A stretch of DNA of 64,000 bases from Mesostigma viride (GCA_009746045.1 RPFO01000079.1:2420844-2484843), one strand, 5' to 3'. Shown: positions 8,510 through 21,813, numbered from the stretch's first letter. The notes: generated from the sequence alone by a model not told the origin. Numbers and translations: made by a program.

Positions 8510-9862
8510 TCAGATGTGCGGAGATACTATGCGATCCAGCCGGTCCACGACCTGTTTGTAGAGCTTGTGCCAAGGGGCAGCACCGAACAGATGTGGGTGA
8601 CGTTGCAAAAAACATCGGACTTGACGGAGCATAATGGCTCGGTCATAGTCTTTGACCAATAAACGCTGCAAGAGTTCAACAAGAGTCGTGATGAAATCAA
8701 CACGATAAGAACAAAGACGGGAAAAACGATGTAACTGAGAAAGAACAACACCATATTTTGCTGTGTGGGAAAGGAGACTGTGAATATCGGGGTAACGAAT
8801 AAAAGGAATTTGTTGGTATTTAGGATCCTTGCGCTTATCATAGATAGCCGTACGCCAGCCCTTCTTGTTATGGGTAATGTTAAGATCGAGGTAATTGCAA
8901 TGAGTATCCTCCGACGTGAGCTTTAATGTGAGGGACGCTTGCGGGTAGATGCCAGGCAGACCAGCGGTGATATACAAATGGGTTGCGAAATCAGGGTTGT
9001 CGAAAGCGATGACATCATCAATGTATCGACATGTATGGATAAAACGCCTGATGAGAACATCATCGTTTGAGGCAATGAGATTCTCCATGAATGCAAGCTC
9101 ATAAGTGTATAGATAGAGGTTTGCAAGGAGCCCGGCACAGTTAGTGCCCATAGGGATGCCGATAGCTTGTTGGTATACATTGCCCGCAAAACAGATGAAG
9201 GTGTTATCAACAAGATAAGAGATCCAATGGACAAGGTCAGCCTTCGTGATAATATAATTATAACCATCCCGCACGATAGCACCTGCCGCGATCCCTGAGA
9301 GCCACGTTGCCGTGGGCTTGGTCTGAGAAACACGCACGTGCAGGTGGTTGCGCCCGTGAGGCCTACGTGCATACAGACGAGTAAGGAGGCTATCTAAACG
9401 AGCTTTCAAATCGTGCAAATCTAGTGTGGTATATAGAGTGGTGAAATCATAGGTGGCTATGGGCATAGGTATACGTTTCTCTGCTGCTGTCTTAGAACGG
9501 CTAAGGGCGGCAAGGCGTAGGCGTACTTGGGCTGAGTCTATGACGATCCAACTACCAGCGCATTCATACCCGGCATTCGACAGCACCTCCACCCATAATG
9601 CATTGGCTTCGGGGAGAAGAGCATTCAAAGCATGGCAGATGAGTTTCGAGAGAGGCATCAGTGGGGCTGAATGCGACGCAGCAATGGTGCGCAAAGCAAC
9701 AGGAGTTTTGTGCAGCTTAAGAGTGAGATACAGATATGGGAACGTAGTGGTGGTGGCGCGTCGCTGCCGCTTAAGGAATGCCCGAGCAAAAATGTTTTGG
9801 CTGTGCAGAAAAGCCCGATGAGCAGCGGTGATACTGGCGATATATATACAGAGCCATGTCAA
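8510..9862 (-). pseudogene. Penelope-like reverse transcriptase, 5' truncated
   Basis: A 450-codon frame holds the reverse transcriptase motifs in order: a KLHK block with TIAASHSAPLMPLSK, then TYDFTTLYTTL, then GIPMGTNCAGLLANLYLYTYE, then CRYIDDV (catalytic DD), followed by YLDLNI and a C-terminal thumb with YDKRKDPKY and YGVVLSQLHRFSRLCS. This type, with GIPMGTNCA and RYIDD, is known from Penelope-like elements; I infer the Naiad/Chlamys group, which occurs in green algae. The catalytic residues look intact, but there is no endonuclease domain and the nominal start lies in unrelated LINE 3' UTR sequence (9847-9937), so the copy is truncated or recombined. The 3' end abuts family A near 8400. 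Confidence 0.75.
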
Positions 9863-9909
9863 AGCTCTATACTACGATAAGACCAATGGAAACTCCGAAC
9901 GGGAGGAAC

Positions 9910-10182
9910 CTAATAGCCCTGCTGCACCGCAAAATCAGCCCGCGCACGGCGGAGCATGATGTCAGCCATGGCCCGAGTCAGCGCCACCGACAAGCGCTGA
10001 CGCCAATAGGACGTCCAGGTCCGCGCCAACCATGGGGCCCGCTGGCCCTCCAGGTCCAGCCGGTCCTCCCGGAGCCGGCAACACTCCTTGAAGAAGGCGG
10101 AGGTCAGGGGCCCCATGGCCCCAAACTCCTCCAGGACAAAGGGCACCACACGATGGTGCCCGACCACACCATCGACATCCAC
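9910..10182 (-). pseudogene. C-terminal fragment of a different reverse-transcriptase element
   Basis: This 90-codon frame reads VVPFVLEEFGAMGPLT, then ARTWTSYWRQRLSVALTRA. The E-x-x-G and RQRLSVAL patterns are typical of the last part of a group of retroelement polyproteins in algae and other eukaryotes. It ends AVQQGY-stop, followed by a UTR that is also found inverted at 7795-7873. No reverse transcriptase core is attached. Its clade is unknown to me. Confidence 0.55.
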
Positions 10183-10245
10183 TATATATTAAATGGGGGA
10201 ATTCAGTGCTCCGTGGTCCCCCAACGGCTACACGAGGTGATTAAA
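10178..10245 (+). repeat. LINE 3' end with stem-loop
   Basis: GGGGAATTCAGTGCTCC-GTG leads into a stem-loop with a CAAC-type loop and ends CACGAGGTGATTAAA. It shares GGGAATTCAGTGCTCCGTG with the 75-bp insertion at 36382-36456. The inner stem here is degraded (CCCC opposite GGCT). Confidence 0.6.
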
Positions 10246-10274
10246 GCGGGCACATGCCAGCCATATTCCGATCT

Positions 10275-10493
10275 GATCAAGCATGCTGTTTCCGGCCCCA
10301 CCGTCTAGGTCATCTAGTCGCTCCACACGTAAGCCAGCCATAATTTCAATGCACACGGATACACATTTCCATCACCATTCATCTTCATCATCCTGAACGA
10401 CTCGAAAACGCGGAAAAGATAACGGCAGGCTCGAGCTACCATGGTCCGGATTCTCCCGATTTCTGGCCTGCGCTGGTTGTCTCCTTGATATTC
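10275..10493 (-). repeat. Dispersed repeat family A, copy A3
   Basis: On the minus strand this runs from TATCAAGGAGACAACC through the MAGLRVERLDDLDGG frame to CTTGATCAG, where it leaves the A1/A2 consensus. Confidence 0.75.
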
Positions 10494-10524
10494 CGATGAA
10501 CGTTAGCCGGCCAGCCATGTAATG

Positions 10525-10681
10525 TCTAATGTCCACGGCTACACATATATCCACCTCCATTCATTTCCATCATCCTGACCGACTCGACAAACGCGGATAA
10601 GATAAAAGCAGGCTCGAGCTACCATGGTCCAGATTCTTCCAGATTTCGATTCCTGGCATGCGCTGGTTGTCTCTTTGATAA
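10525..10681 (-). repeat. Dispersed repeat family A, copy A4
   Basis: A more diverged 5' fragment of family A on the minus strand, lying head to tail with A3. It starts TATCAAAGAGACAACC. Confidence 0.7.
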
Positions 10682-11448
10682 TGACTAATGAGGAGGATTG
10701 CATGTGCACATCTGCTTAGCTTTTGTCTGATGGTCAGCAATCCTAAGTAGCCAGCTGCTTGATCTACATTGTCATGACAACAACAGGTAGTCCAAGCATG
10801 CACAGACCTCATAGCATGACATGCCAACTCAAAGAACGAAAATTTTTGCTGATGCTTTATTGAAACGAAGAGATCAGCCAAATAATGTGGGTGCTGCGGA
10901 CCAGCAAACCCAATTCAACCTAGTCAGGCGGTGCTCATCCCACGGGCCACATCAATTGAATGATTGGCAGCGCATCGGAAGGAAGCAATAGCCCAGTTTC
11001 AATTCGCCCCGAGCGACACGTGGCATTCCAGAAAGCAAGCTTTGACCGGCCAGTCCCCAAACGAGTTGCCACCACAGCCAGCGCACAAACTGCGCAAATG
11101 TCCGGACAGCCCCCCTTCCCCCCGCCCTTCCAACCTGCTGGGTTTCAGCATCGCCTCTCAAACCCTCTTCTTTCCATCAACAAGGACAACAACAGCCAAC
11201 TTGCAGTCGGCCCCGCCACCCCTGTTCAATTCAAAGTGGCACTCGTGGCGTGGCAGCCAGGTGTCACACGCGGCCGCCAGGTGGCAGGGCCCCGGCAGAC
11301 CACAGTCATGCCGCCCATGGCGGCGGTGGCGCACATGTGCACAAGCTGGTAAGAGTCACATAAAGCAGGCGGGAGACCGAACGAATGCAAAGAGATTAAC
11401 GAGGCATCCCAATTGGGAGGCTTTTCAGCCGCCATCTGCCCCCGCCCC
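10682..11448. other. 3' flank of the ABCF gene, no other gene seen
   Basis: No convincing coding frame. The part next to 11448 is presumably the 3' UTR of the minus-strand ABCF gene. A longer plus-strand frame at 10964-11845 overlaps the ABCF gene antisense and is not coding-like. Confidence 0.5.
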
Positions 11449-13305
11449 TCACACATGCTTCATGACCTTCTTGGCCAGCATGGCCTTGTACGCGCGAATG
11501 CCCTCCTTCCAGACCTCCACCTTCTTCTTGTCGCACACCCAGATCTCGTTGGCCACCTGGTCGATCAGCCGGAAGTCGTGCGAGACGAGCACCAGGCCAC
11601 CCTGGTACTTGCGGATGGCCTCGGCCAGCGAGTCGATGGCCTCAATGTCAAGATGGTTGGTCGGCTCGTCCATGAGCAGCATGTTAGGGTTGGACATGCA
11701 GATCATCGCAAACACGATGCGGCTCTTCTGGCCGTCGGAGAGCGCGCCGATGAGCGAGGTCTGGAGGCGGCCCGATACGCCGTACCGGCCGATGAACGAG
11801 CGCCACCCCTCGAGGTCGCGCGTGAACGTGGGCGTGTTTGGGTAGGTCTTCTGGAAGAACTCCAGCACGGTGAGGTTGTTGTCGAGCTGGTCCACCGAGT
11901 GCTGGTGGTACCGCCCCATGACCAGCTTGCTGTGCCGCTGGACGGTGCCCTCGCTGGCGACCAGGTCACCCGCCATGAGCTTGATGAGGGTCGACTTGCC
12001 CGCGCCGTTGGGCCCGACGAGCGCGATGCGGCTGTCGCAGTCCACGCCGAGGTTGAGGTTCTCGTACAGGTAGTCCTCCTTCTTGCCGGAGTAGGAGAAG
12101 GCGACATTGATGAAAGGGAGGACGGGGGGAGGGAGCTTCTCGCAGTCCGGGAACTGGAACTTGAATGTCGGCTCGCGCACGACGGGCTGAGTCAGCCCTG
12201 CAGCCTCCATCTTGTCGAGGATCTTCTGCTTGCTCTTTGCCTGCTTCACGAGGTTGGAGTAGGTACCGCAGGACGAGATGAACTGCTTGAGATGCTTGAT
12301 GTCGTCCTGCTCCTTCTGGTACTTCTTCATCTGGATGACCTCGTTCTCCGCGACCGTCTTGCAGAAGGTGTCGTAGTTGCCCGTGTAGTAGGTCAGCTTC
12401 TTCTGCGTGAGCCAGATCGTGTGCGTGCAGACGCCGTTCAGGAAGTCCTGCGAGTGCGAGATGATGATCAAGCACTTCTTGTACGTCTTCAGGTACTCCT
12501 CCAGCCACACGCAGGCCTCCAGGTCCAGGTGGTTCGTCGGCTCGTCCAGAAGGAGCAGCGTGGGGGCACAGAAAAGCGCCCGAGCGAGCGAGACACGCAT
12601 GCGCCACCCTCCCGACATGTCCTTGGTCGGCTTCGCCATCATCTTCTTGGTGAAGCCCAGACCGTACAGTAGCTCCGACGCCTTGGCCTCGAACGTCGTC
12701 GGATCTAGTTCCTCCAGCCGGGCGTAAATTGCCTCCAGCCGCTCGTCCTCCGGGCCCACCTCCGTCAGGATTTTGTCCTCCAGCTTTTCCAGGTTCGCGA
12801 TTTCAGTTTTAATGTAATCTACCACCGCCTCTAGCGCCGTCATGTCCGACGGCTCGGCTTCCTCCCGTAGGTGGTAGATGTCCATGTGCGCCGGGATCGG
12901 CACCTCTCTCAAGGCCAGACACTGCAAGAAATTGGTCTTCCCCGAACCATTTTGCCCAATTAGACCGTACCGACGCCCCACGGTGAGCTCGATCGAGCAA
13001 TCCTGGATGAGCTCCGTGCCACTGATGCTCATGCTAAATCCATCAATTTTGATATCTCGAGCCGTCTGCCGCGACGTCAACACGCCCGTGACAGTCCTGG
13101 CTGCTTTAAACTTATCTGCCTCCGCGGAAGCGTGCGTGGGGTCCACAACTGCATCAGCTACACTTAAACTCTCCAAGGCCTTGAGGTCGGCGGTACTGCC
13201 CTTCGCGGAAGGCGCATCGCTGCCCGACTCGCTGTTCCTGCCGAACTTCTTATCTAGCGCTGCTTGCTTCGCCGCCTTTTTCTTGGCAGCAGAGGCAGAC
13301 ACCAT
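11449..13305 (-). CDS. ABC-F family ATPase, ABCF2/ARB1 type
   Basis: An intact, intronless 618-residue protein with two ABC domains and no membrane segments. Domain 1 has Walker A GQNGSGKT (about 117-124), signature MSGGW (230-234), Walker B LLLLDEPTNHLD (250-261) and the switch SH (283-284). A charged linker at about 305-390 is the segment that in ABCF proteins reaches the ribosomal tRNA sites. Domain 2 has GPNGAGKST (431-439), LSDGQ (522-526), LLMDEPTNHLD (543-553) and SHD (575-577). The Lys/Ala-rich N-terminus and the LSDGQ form with the FRLIDQVANEIWVCDKKKVEVW end are typical of ABCF2 in animals, Arb1 in yeast and plant ABCF1, cytosolic factors in 40S and 60S ribosome biogenesis. The start is the first ATG, in the context TCATGG. 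The function in this organism is inferred from family membership. Confidence 0.93.
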   Translation of the reverse strand: MVSASAAKKKAAKQAALDKKFGRNSESGSDAPSAKGSTADLKALESLSVADAVVDPTHASAEADKFKAARTVTGVLTSRQTARDIKIDGFSMSISGTELIQDCSIELTVGRRYGLIGQNGSGKTNFLQCLALREVPIPAHMDIYHLREEAEPSDMTALEAVVDYIKTEIANLEKLEDKILTEVGPEDERLEAIYARLEELDPTTFEAKASELLYGLGFTKKMMAKPTKDMSGGWRMRVSLARALFCAPTLLLLDEPTNHLDLEACVWLEEYLKTYKKCLIIISHSQDFLNGVCTHTIWLTQKKLTYYTGNYDTFCKTVAENEVIQMKKYQKEQDDIKHLKQFISSCGTYSNLVKQAKSKQKILDKMEAAGLTQPVVREPTFKFQFPDCEKLPPPVLPFINVAFSYSGKKEDYLYENLNLGVDCDSRIALVGPNGAGKSTLIKLMAGDLVASEGTVQRHSKLVMGRYHQHSVDQLDNNLTVLEFFQKTYPNTPTFTRDLEGWRSFIGRYGVSGRLQTSLIGALSDGQKSRIVFAMICMSNPNMLLMDEPTNHLDIEAIDSLAEAIRKYQGGLVLVSHDFRLIDQVANEIWVCDKKKVEVWKEGIRAYKAMLAKKVMKHV

Positions 13306-14151
13306 GATTGAAATTGAAAGAGAGATGCAGGAACACGGCTAACCTCTCCTCACGGGCAAAATTAAATTGAAATGCGATGGCAGGCGGGAGGCGTTCGCAA
13401 CTACGTCCGCCGTTGTTTTAGAGCCGCCAGGTTGCCACAACTTGCTGGCTTGGTGCGCGCGCCCTTGTCTGGCCAAAGCCACGCTGTACAGCATCTGCGG
13501 CCGTTAACCTAAACAGGAATCCGTGGACGTGTGGCCAGAGAAAAGTGCATTCGCGGCAGGAGCGGCTCCCAAGTTGCGTCTGGCGCGCGCATGCGGGCTG
13601 CCGGCGTATCCCGTAGTTCCCACCACACGCTTTATTCCGGGGTTACGGCCGGCTGAACGAGTTCGTGGGCGCTGATGTGGGCTAGGCACTTTCCGTCCCA
13701 GATTGCCGCGCTTGTGAAAAGGATTGAACGACCGCAAAAACAATTTACACGTGTAAGATCGCCGTGATCAGGCATTAATATTCTGATCATCAGTTCTGGA
13801 GCAAAAAAGGCAAGTCTGGGCTGATATACATATCCATGGGAGGTAAATGCATCCTCGAGCTCAAAATTATGTGGGGAAGGTTGACTGCGCCTTTCTATTG
13901 TGAACGTTGCATTGGCGTGTCAGATGAAGGTTGGAGTGCCACGTCTCTAGCGTCGCTTTGGGAAGTCGTGAAGGCGTGCTTTGTGGTATGACATGGCATA
14001 TTGAATTATAAGGAGGAGCTGGTCTAGGATCGTGTGGGCACTGTGTGACGGCAAACGTATAACCTTTTTTCCTTTCGCACGGATTTATGCGTGTGGTTTG
14101 TGCATCGCAATTTCACCGATATTGACTGAGTCTTGTGTTGAACATAGATAA
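13306..14151. promoter_or_regulatory. Shared upstream region of two divergent genes
   Basis: An 846-bp interval lies between the ABCF start (minus) and the start of the 13-exon gene (plus). It must hold both promoters. I see no clear TATA box or known element, and the short frames here (such as 13504-13743) have no coding character. Confidence 0.45.
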
Positions 14152-17100
14152 ATGGATTTTGCCTCCATAGCCGACAATGACGACTTTGAACTAATCGAGG
14201 CAGCTCTCCTGAGGTAAATTACTGGACAAAGTTCGGTAATACTGAAATGATCTTGGTATGGCAGCTAAATTTTTGTTTCTTGCACCGGTGTGCGGGTAGC
14301 TTTCTTACAAATATCGCACCTTGTGTTTGCCTTGCAGCGAAGCCACCTGGGCAAACCAGAAAGGCCTGGATGAGCTTTTGACCGTCATCATAAATTACCT
14401 GCCGGATATCAGCCCTGGCACAGTCAGTACTGACTGCATTTTGCAGGTACGTAACAACTCTTTCGATGTGCCAGGGTTTGCTAACCAAGTCTCACATGTT
14501 ATGTTATGCAAGTAGCTCCCGTTGACTTCAGAGTGGGAAAAGGCAGGTGTTGTCTTAGAAGCTATTACCCCTCCTTTTATCTCTAAAGGCTAGCTACCTG
14601 ATTGATGGTGGCTGCGTTGTTTGCTTGAACGTAATAACATTTGGGAATAAGGAGACGTGTATTAAAGTCCACTGTTGAACCAGAAATTGGTTCTGCCCTG
14701 GTTTGTCTCATCTATGGGCTCTGCTACGGTTGGCTTTAGAAGCACATGCGGGTTTGAAGTTGAGACTTGTGGGTAACGGTTGCCGGTTGGTTGCGTTTGT
14801 AAGCAAGGTGCATGCACAGGCTTTGTCGTGGCTTTCTCTTGGGATTGGAAAGGGACGGGGCATGAGACTTACTGGAAACGGCGTAACTGTGCATTGGCTC
14901 ATTTTGTCTTGGATGACAGCTTTGGTTCTTCATCCAGGAACGAGTTTTCAGCATCCTGGACAAAAGGTATGCTTACATGTAGCTTGGAGCTACACTAACA
15001 GCCTCTGCTGACTTTATGAGGCCTGTGCATCTACTTTCGGAAAAGAATGGACTCCAGCCAGCCACTGTCTGTCTGGTTATAGGACATGTCAGGTTAGTTC
15101 AAGGTGCGTGCCTGCCTGACCTTTGTCCTTCTTGCCCTTCTTGTGCATTTGTACTACTGTTGTTCTCTTCATTTGCAATAACGATTTTTTTTTTTTTTTA
15201 ACTTGGGGCTCGCTGTGTAGCTTTGAGAGCCTCCCATGCCCATACGACTTCACGAAGGCAACGACATGCATCGCTGGCTTCCTGGATAAATATGCCAGCC
15301 TCGGAGACCGGTAAGTCCCTACTGTGTGGAAAAAAAGATTCACTTTTTTCGGCCAGAGGCTTATGGGGAAACCGGTATAACCGTGCCTTTTCCTGTTTAT
15401 GGATAAAACCGCGGTCTTTTCCTGTCTATGGATAAAACCGCGGTCTTTTCCTGTTTATGGATAAAACCGCGGTCTTTTTCCTGTTTATTGATAAAACCGC
15501 GGTCTTTTCCTGTTTATGGATAAAACCGCGGTCTTTTCCTGTATATGGATAAAACCGCGGTCTTTTCCTGTTTATGGATAAAACCGTGCCTTTTCCTGCA
15601 TCGTCCTTGTCCTAGTTCCTGTAGTGCTGCTGGAGTTCCTGGGCATACTGGCAATTCTGTCATGCTCTGACTTTCACGCAAGTCCAAGTTCTTAGGCAGC
15701 CTCAACTTCGCCGTCGTTTCCTTTGTGCGCTAAAGAGTTACGCACACGTTGACCTACATGTACATGCTAGTGAAGACAGTGTTAGGAAGCAGGTGCATGT
15801 CTAGACTGTTGCCCCCTGACTGATTATTGGTACCTACGTTGTCTTTAATCTCAATTCCATTGTAACTTGGCCCAGTATGGACCCCCAGGCAGGCCTCAGC
15901 ATGGCGGAGCTAGTGGACTGGTTCTACAACGAATGTTTCCGCAGATGTGTGCGTGCATATGGAGGGAATATTGACACCTGGCAACACTTCAGCATGTGCA
16001 GGAACATATTGGAGGGTAAGTACCGTTGACCCTTTAGTAGCCAAAGAAGTGTTTCCTGTACACTGGCCGACCCTCAAAGTGTGATATTCAAACTAGGGCA
16101 TCTTGCTGTTACATATTTAGAGCACTTGATGGAATCAACATTAAATTTGGACTCTAATCACGACACTGGACTTTGTCAATTATCCCACTTATGCCAAGCG
16201 AGCTGCTCAGGAGGCCTCTGTCACTTGCATATTGCATGTCCAAAGGGCTTCAGACCCTTGATGCCAGCTTTGCACATGCATAACGTGCATAGCAAGTCTT
16301 TGAAAGATGACAATGCAGCTTGGGCAGCAAGGTGGCATTCTCATTCTCCACCCTAGCCAGAAGTTATCAATAGCCTGGCATCGCACTGCACATGAGCAAG
16401 CTTGATGGAGCTACGCCTTCGTTTTGATATCGCGCGCTCTTTCTTTCCATAACCGAATGTCTTTTGCATACACCTCAGCATGCGGTGCAGTTTACCCCTT
16501 GGCCATTTACAAGGGATACGTATCACTTGCCTTCTTGTCTATTCAGCACGATTTTTTCTTTTTCAGATAATTACTTCTCCAAACATCACAGCAGCTTTCC
16601 CACGCATTGCACATCACGATTCGCTCCCTCTTGTTTCCAGTGGTGCTGGAGAAGGCGGACCTGACGGTGCCCTCCCCCGAATTCCTGAGCGTGTCTGGCA
16701 GCCCACAGGGCATCTGCTCCCTGCTGGTGTACACGCGCCTGTTCCTAGCCAGTGGCCTGGGCATGGGGGAGCCTCGCGTTGGTGCCAGCATTACGCCGCT
16801 GCAGGAGGCCGTGCTGCGGCTGAACCAGTGCGTGCTCGCATTGCAAGCAGGTATGCTGAGGGCATGCCCTTGCACGGCAAGTATGCGCTTGTTGCATGTA
16901 TGCGCTACGTCGCCTACCATATTGATGGAAAGGCACAATCTGCCAGTATAATTCTAAGGTGAGATTGCCGGTTAGAAAAAGTTATCTGGTCAGCATGAGC
17001 ATAGCACGTAGGCACATGTTTGCGTGTCTGGTACGCGGTACCCCTCGCAAATCGTGGTAGAGCGACAGTAAGTAGTGCCGTGGCAACAGTCGGAGATCAT

Positions 17101-20100
17101 GGATTTGTCTCGCTCATGGTGGTGACGAAAGCAGCATGCAGACAGCTGCCACAGTGCTGCCTAAGGTGCCCTACGTGCGTCAAGTGTGTGTACATCAATT
17201 GAACAGCAGAAGTTAAAAGCAACCAGGGAAATGCCCCACAATGACTGCATGTCCAGCAATTGCTTTGCCACCTTCTAAGCACAGGAGGTTTGGCTCCTGG
17301 CGTTGTGTCAGCACATGCCGTGATCATAATGCAGCAACGCATAATTATGTACATTTTGACCCTCATACATGCCAAAAAATGCCTCCGTTTTGCCTCATAC
17401 ATTCAATGCATTTACAAGGCCTAGTGTAGATACACGGCGCAGCGCCAGATTCTCAGCGGTGTGTGCAAGCATGTATATAGGTATAGTATAGTACCATCTA
17501 ATTTGTAAAGGTGTAGTTCCAACTAGGCTACAAATACCAGCCAGGTTTTACTCCAACAAGTACCTAACTGCGACAACCTGATACCCTCCTTGGATAAACC
17601 AGGCTTTGCACGTGCGTACGTGCAGTAAAACGACTCCCGAGAGTTCTCGTAAACGTAACAGAAATTCCCAACAGTGTTCGTATAATATTTATACGTAAAT
17701 GTATCATGGCGACCACGGTGCATGACATGGTCATGACTGCCGTAGTATTTTGCTGAGAAAATTTTCCTGAACTGAATTTTTTTCTCATCGTGGATATAAG
17801 GAGTTTGGTTTTTCGACATTGTAATGCTGTTCTGAAATAGGCCCTGCTCCACACCAGGGTGAACTGGCCGGTCGAAGCGCCTTGACAACAACTTCCCATG
17901 TCACTGACACCGAGTTTGTCTCGCTTTGCTGCTCTCCATGTTGGGACACACGTGGGTTATGCATGGGAATGCCTGTCTATGTCACCTGGTGATCCCCCAA
18001 CATGGCAGTGGTGGACCGCAAGGAGCTTGTGTATGGGGGCTTCTGCGCGGTGCTGGAGGTAAGGGGGCGCACTCCGATTGTAAAACTTCCCGTCAGGCTG
18101 GCTGGTTGTCCACAAAGGCTATCCGGTCACAGACACGGTACTTTCCTGTTTAGAATGGGATTCACTTTGGATAAATCAAGCAGCACAAATGGCATGTTTA
18201 CAAGTCTTTATTGCATGTTTACAAACTTTTCCATTTTTCTTTAGTCCCAGCTCAAAGGAGATTGTTGTTCTTGTTGTTGGTACTTGGTAATGCTACAGGT
18301 TTCAGTTTGCACCCTCATAGTGGGCTATGACAGCACCTATGTATGCCCATGACGAGCCCTTGCTGCATAATGGCTGTGACCAGCGTCAATGCGGCTGGTC
18401 ACAGCCAGGTATGCGCTAAGCAGGTATGCCTAGGATTCGGACACGCCAATCAGCCTATGGACATTTCAGGCGAGTCTAAGAATACCTACACCTGCACATA
18501 TGCCAGCAGGCGATCTTCTGGCCTTCCACGAAGTTCTGTGCCCATTTTAGCCGTGGTTGTTCTTGTTTGCATCTCACAGCCAGGCTGCCGCTGTTGAATG
18601 TAGTGTGTTTTGTTCGCCTTTCCGCTAACAAAAGATCAACCAGTGCAGACTGTTGACCGGCATTGAAAAGGAACTCCCACGGCCGTAGCATGACACGTCG
18701 TGTTATCGATGAGAAAACCAGCGCAGGCCAGAAATCTGGAGCATCCGGACCATGGTAGCTCATGTTATACTCAGGTCTCATGTATCATGAATAGGTACGT
18801 GCAAATGCGCTCAAATTTCTCCCCACGCACAGCGTGCTTGGTGCACGTGTGCTCATCCCATCGTGTGCTTATGTGTTTTCATTCATTGCAAGGGCAGGCA
18901 CCATTCAGCAAGGTTTACCCATGCATTCTTGGTGTCTGGCGGCCGCAAACATCTGTATCCCTGCTGGTTTGGTGCCTATATACTAGGACATATTTATGCG
19001 TGCATGCTTGGCGCCTGTATACATATTTATGCGTGCATGCTTGGTGATTATATGTATACTTTTGCGTGCATGCTTGGCACCTGTATAAACGTTTGTCCAT
19101 GCGTGCTTGGTTCCTCAGATCCTCCAGCACGAGCATTTCACCACGCAGTTCCCCGACCAGCGCGCCGCCCTGCGCGATGCCTGGACCATCTTGGGCGATC
19201 TGCGGCTCATCCACGAGGTATGTGGGAGGCGGAGGCAGCATGGGTTGGCCAGTTCGCCTCAACCTGGTCATATTGCGCAACTATGCAGTTTTATCGAAAT
19301 TTTTTCAAAACTCTGACCAGGAGATTCTTGGTTAGATTTTTAGAAATTCCGATACTAGCAATTTCCAAGAGGACGGGAAAGAAGGGAGTTGAGTGGTAGG
19401 CCGAGCCTGCTGTTGGCCATGCTATGAGAAGCGAGCATTCCAGGATGCTCAATTTGTTAAACTTGATGTCCGTAGACTAACACATGTTGTAAGTGACTGG
19501 CTGCTGCTTTGCAGGGGTTGGTGCTTAAGGGGACTCGCACGTCCAAATGCCTGAAAAACTGACTTTAATGAATATCACTTCCAATGCACTTGGGAACCAT
19601 CTAGTGATGATTGAGTACCATAAATATGATGTTTGGACATTCATGCCACCACTTGTTGGGGTTACTACCCCCAACCACGCACCGGTGGCGAGCTAAAAAT
19701 AGAAAAGGACGCTATTTATGAGATATTTTGCCCAAGACAAACCACTTATCCAAATGACCTACCCATACATTCCTGCAAAGTTCCCCCACTTCTAAAAAAT
19801 CTGGGCTATTCACATGGTCAAAATAATCACATTTGTTTGAGTTATTAATTTCCCCGCCAAATGGGTACGTTTTTGAGCAACAAAAAATAAATCAAATCAT
19901 CAACACATCGAATGGGGTCATCCATACATGCGAAATTCCACTGAGTGGGGGGAAACACAACCCCAAAGTTTGAGCTCATTCTGACAAGCGTAGCTCAAGT
20001 TATTGATTTTCCTGTGATGCCACCTGGGTAGACGCTAAAAGAGAATTGAGCTAGTGCTGAGCCAAAATGACATCTGTTTTGCTACCCTAGACACCCCAAA

Positions 20101-21753
20101 ACATGCCCACTTTGATCACGGAGTGTGAGGAGGATGTCCGGAGCGTCATACGCCCCACCCCTCCATCGGCACAGCCAGCCTTGTGAGTCTACCCTTAACA
20201 ACAAGGCTGGTAGGACGACACGCCTGAGCAGCATATGTAATGCCTATCTCAGGCTAATAATGTGTGATTTTGTGCCAACAACCAAGTTGTTTCACCCAAC
20301 AACACATTAAAAACCCTCTTCCAAAATGCCCAACAAGCCGGCCACGTGGAGGACCACACACGCAGTATATAAAGAGAAAATAAGCTGACTTTTTATCCAG
20401 CCAACCTGTGGCTAGCTGCTCTGGTTAGCATGACAAAGGCTATCATTTACTCAGTGGGAAAGGTGAAGAGACCATTGGAACAACCTACCTGACGCATGTG
20501 CCACCAAAGCATTGTGTCCCGCAAAATGCACACTGCCTCCTTTCTAACAAGCACGAGCCACTTTCTTTAGGAGACAGGTGCCAGCTCGTCAGTGTCTGGG
20601 GAAAATGATGCCGCCGCTTAGGAAGACCGCGTGAATTTCCTCGAACACAACTGTCTATAACGCAAAAGAAATTTCAGAGAAGCATGGAAATAAAAGCATT
20701 ACACCTTCCCGACAGGTTGCGGGCCACGCGCTGCAGAAAGCCAGCTATGTCACAGACGAACTTGCTAAAAGACATCCAGGAATCCAGCGATGCAGCGCCA
20801 GGACCCGCAACTTCCTGGCTGCATCTGGCCGGAAAGAAGGCAAAAAGCTTACGCTCAACGAGCTAAGAAAGCAGGAAAACGCTAGAGTAAGACGTTTAAT
20901 ACAAGAACGTACCATAACGGGCATTTATTCGTGCCCAGGCGCACAAGAAAGGCCACCCTTTCATGTAGAGGTTGGGCACGCATCGCGCAGGCCTAATGTT
21001 ATCTTACCGCAAAATGACGGGAAAGGTAAAGATAGCAGCGGGAATTTTTACAGCTTTAGAAACATCGTTAAACTAGCTTTCCTTACGACCATCAAAACTG
21101 GCAACAATCGACAATCACACCGGCAGGCATCCATTATACTTTATTCATCCCGACAGAAATTCAGGCCGGACCCCCCCTGCCGATGGCAAAGAAAAAAAGC
21201 CCGCGACATTATAGATCGCAACCATCCCACCATAAATTAGAATCAGTAACTAATTTTCTCCAAGAATCGAGCATTTTTCTGCTTTCCGCGTGCCAGATTT
21301 GTCACGTTTCGTCTAAATGCAGTCGCCATGGCCACTTCCGCAAGGGGTGCGCGCACCGTGCACCCACTTTTCACGGTACGGAGGGTACCGCGGAATTTTT
21401 TTGGCGCGGAAAATATTCGCCGCGCCGAGTCCCCTTAATCTTCAGTTGCAGGTGTTTCCTGCTTTTTGGTGTTTTTTCTAGGTGTTTCAAACTCAGCAAC
21501 ATACTAGTTTTATTTGGTGTTTCAACCGTGCGCGCGGTCGCAGGATGAGTGGATGGGCTGCCTTGCGGCGGTGCTTCGGGACGTGCTGGCGTCCAAGGAG
21601 CTGCCCAAGCTGTTGGCGGCGCCAGGGACCCAGCGGCTGCTGCTGGTCTTCTCACGGCCGAGCCTGGCGCCCATGTTCCTCAAGACGCTGCTGCTGGCTC
21701 TGCCCCCTGCGCAGAGCAAGGGAAATGCATTAGGTGGCTGTTTTCTATCTTAA

Positions 21754-21813
<60 letters not shown>

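Noticed and set aside
11413-12672. 419-codon plus-strand frame
   Set aside because: It is antisense to the ABCF gene and rich in Val/Leu/Arg/Asp/Glu from complementary codons. The minus-strand frame has complete ABC motifs.
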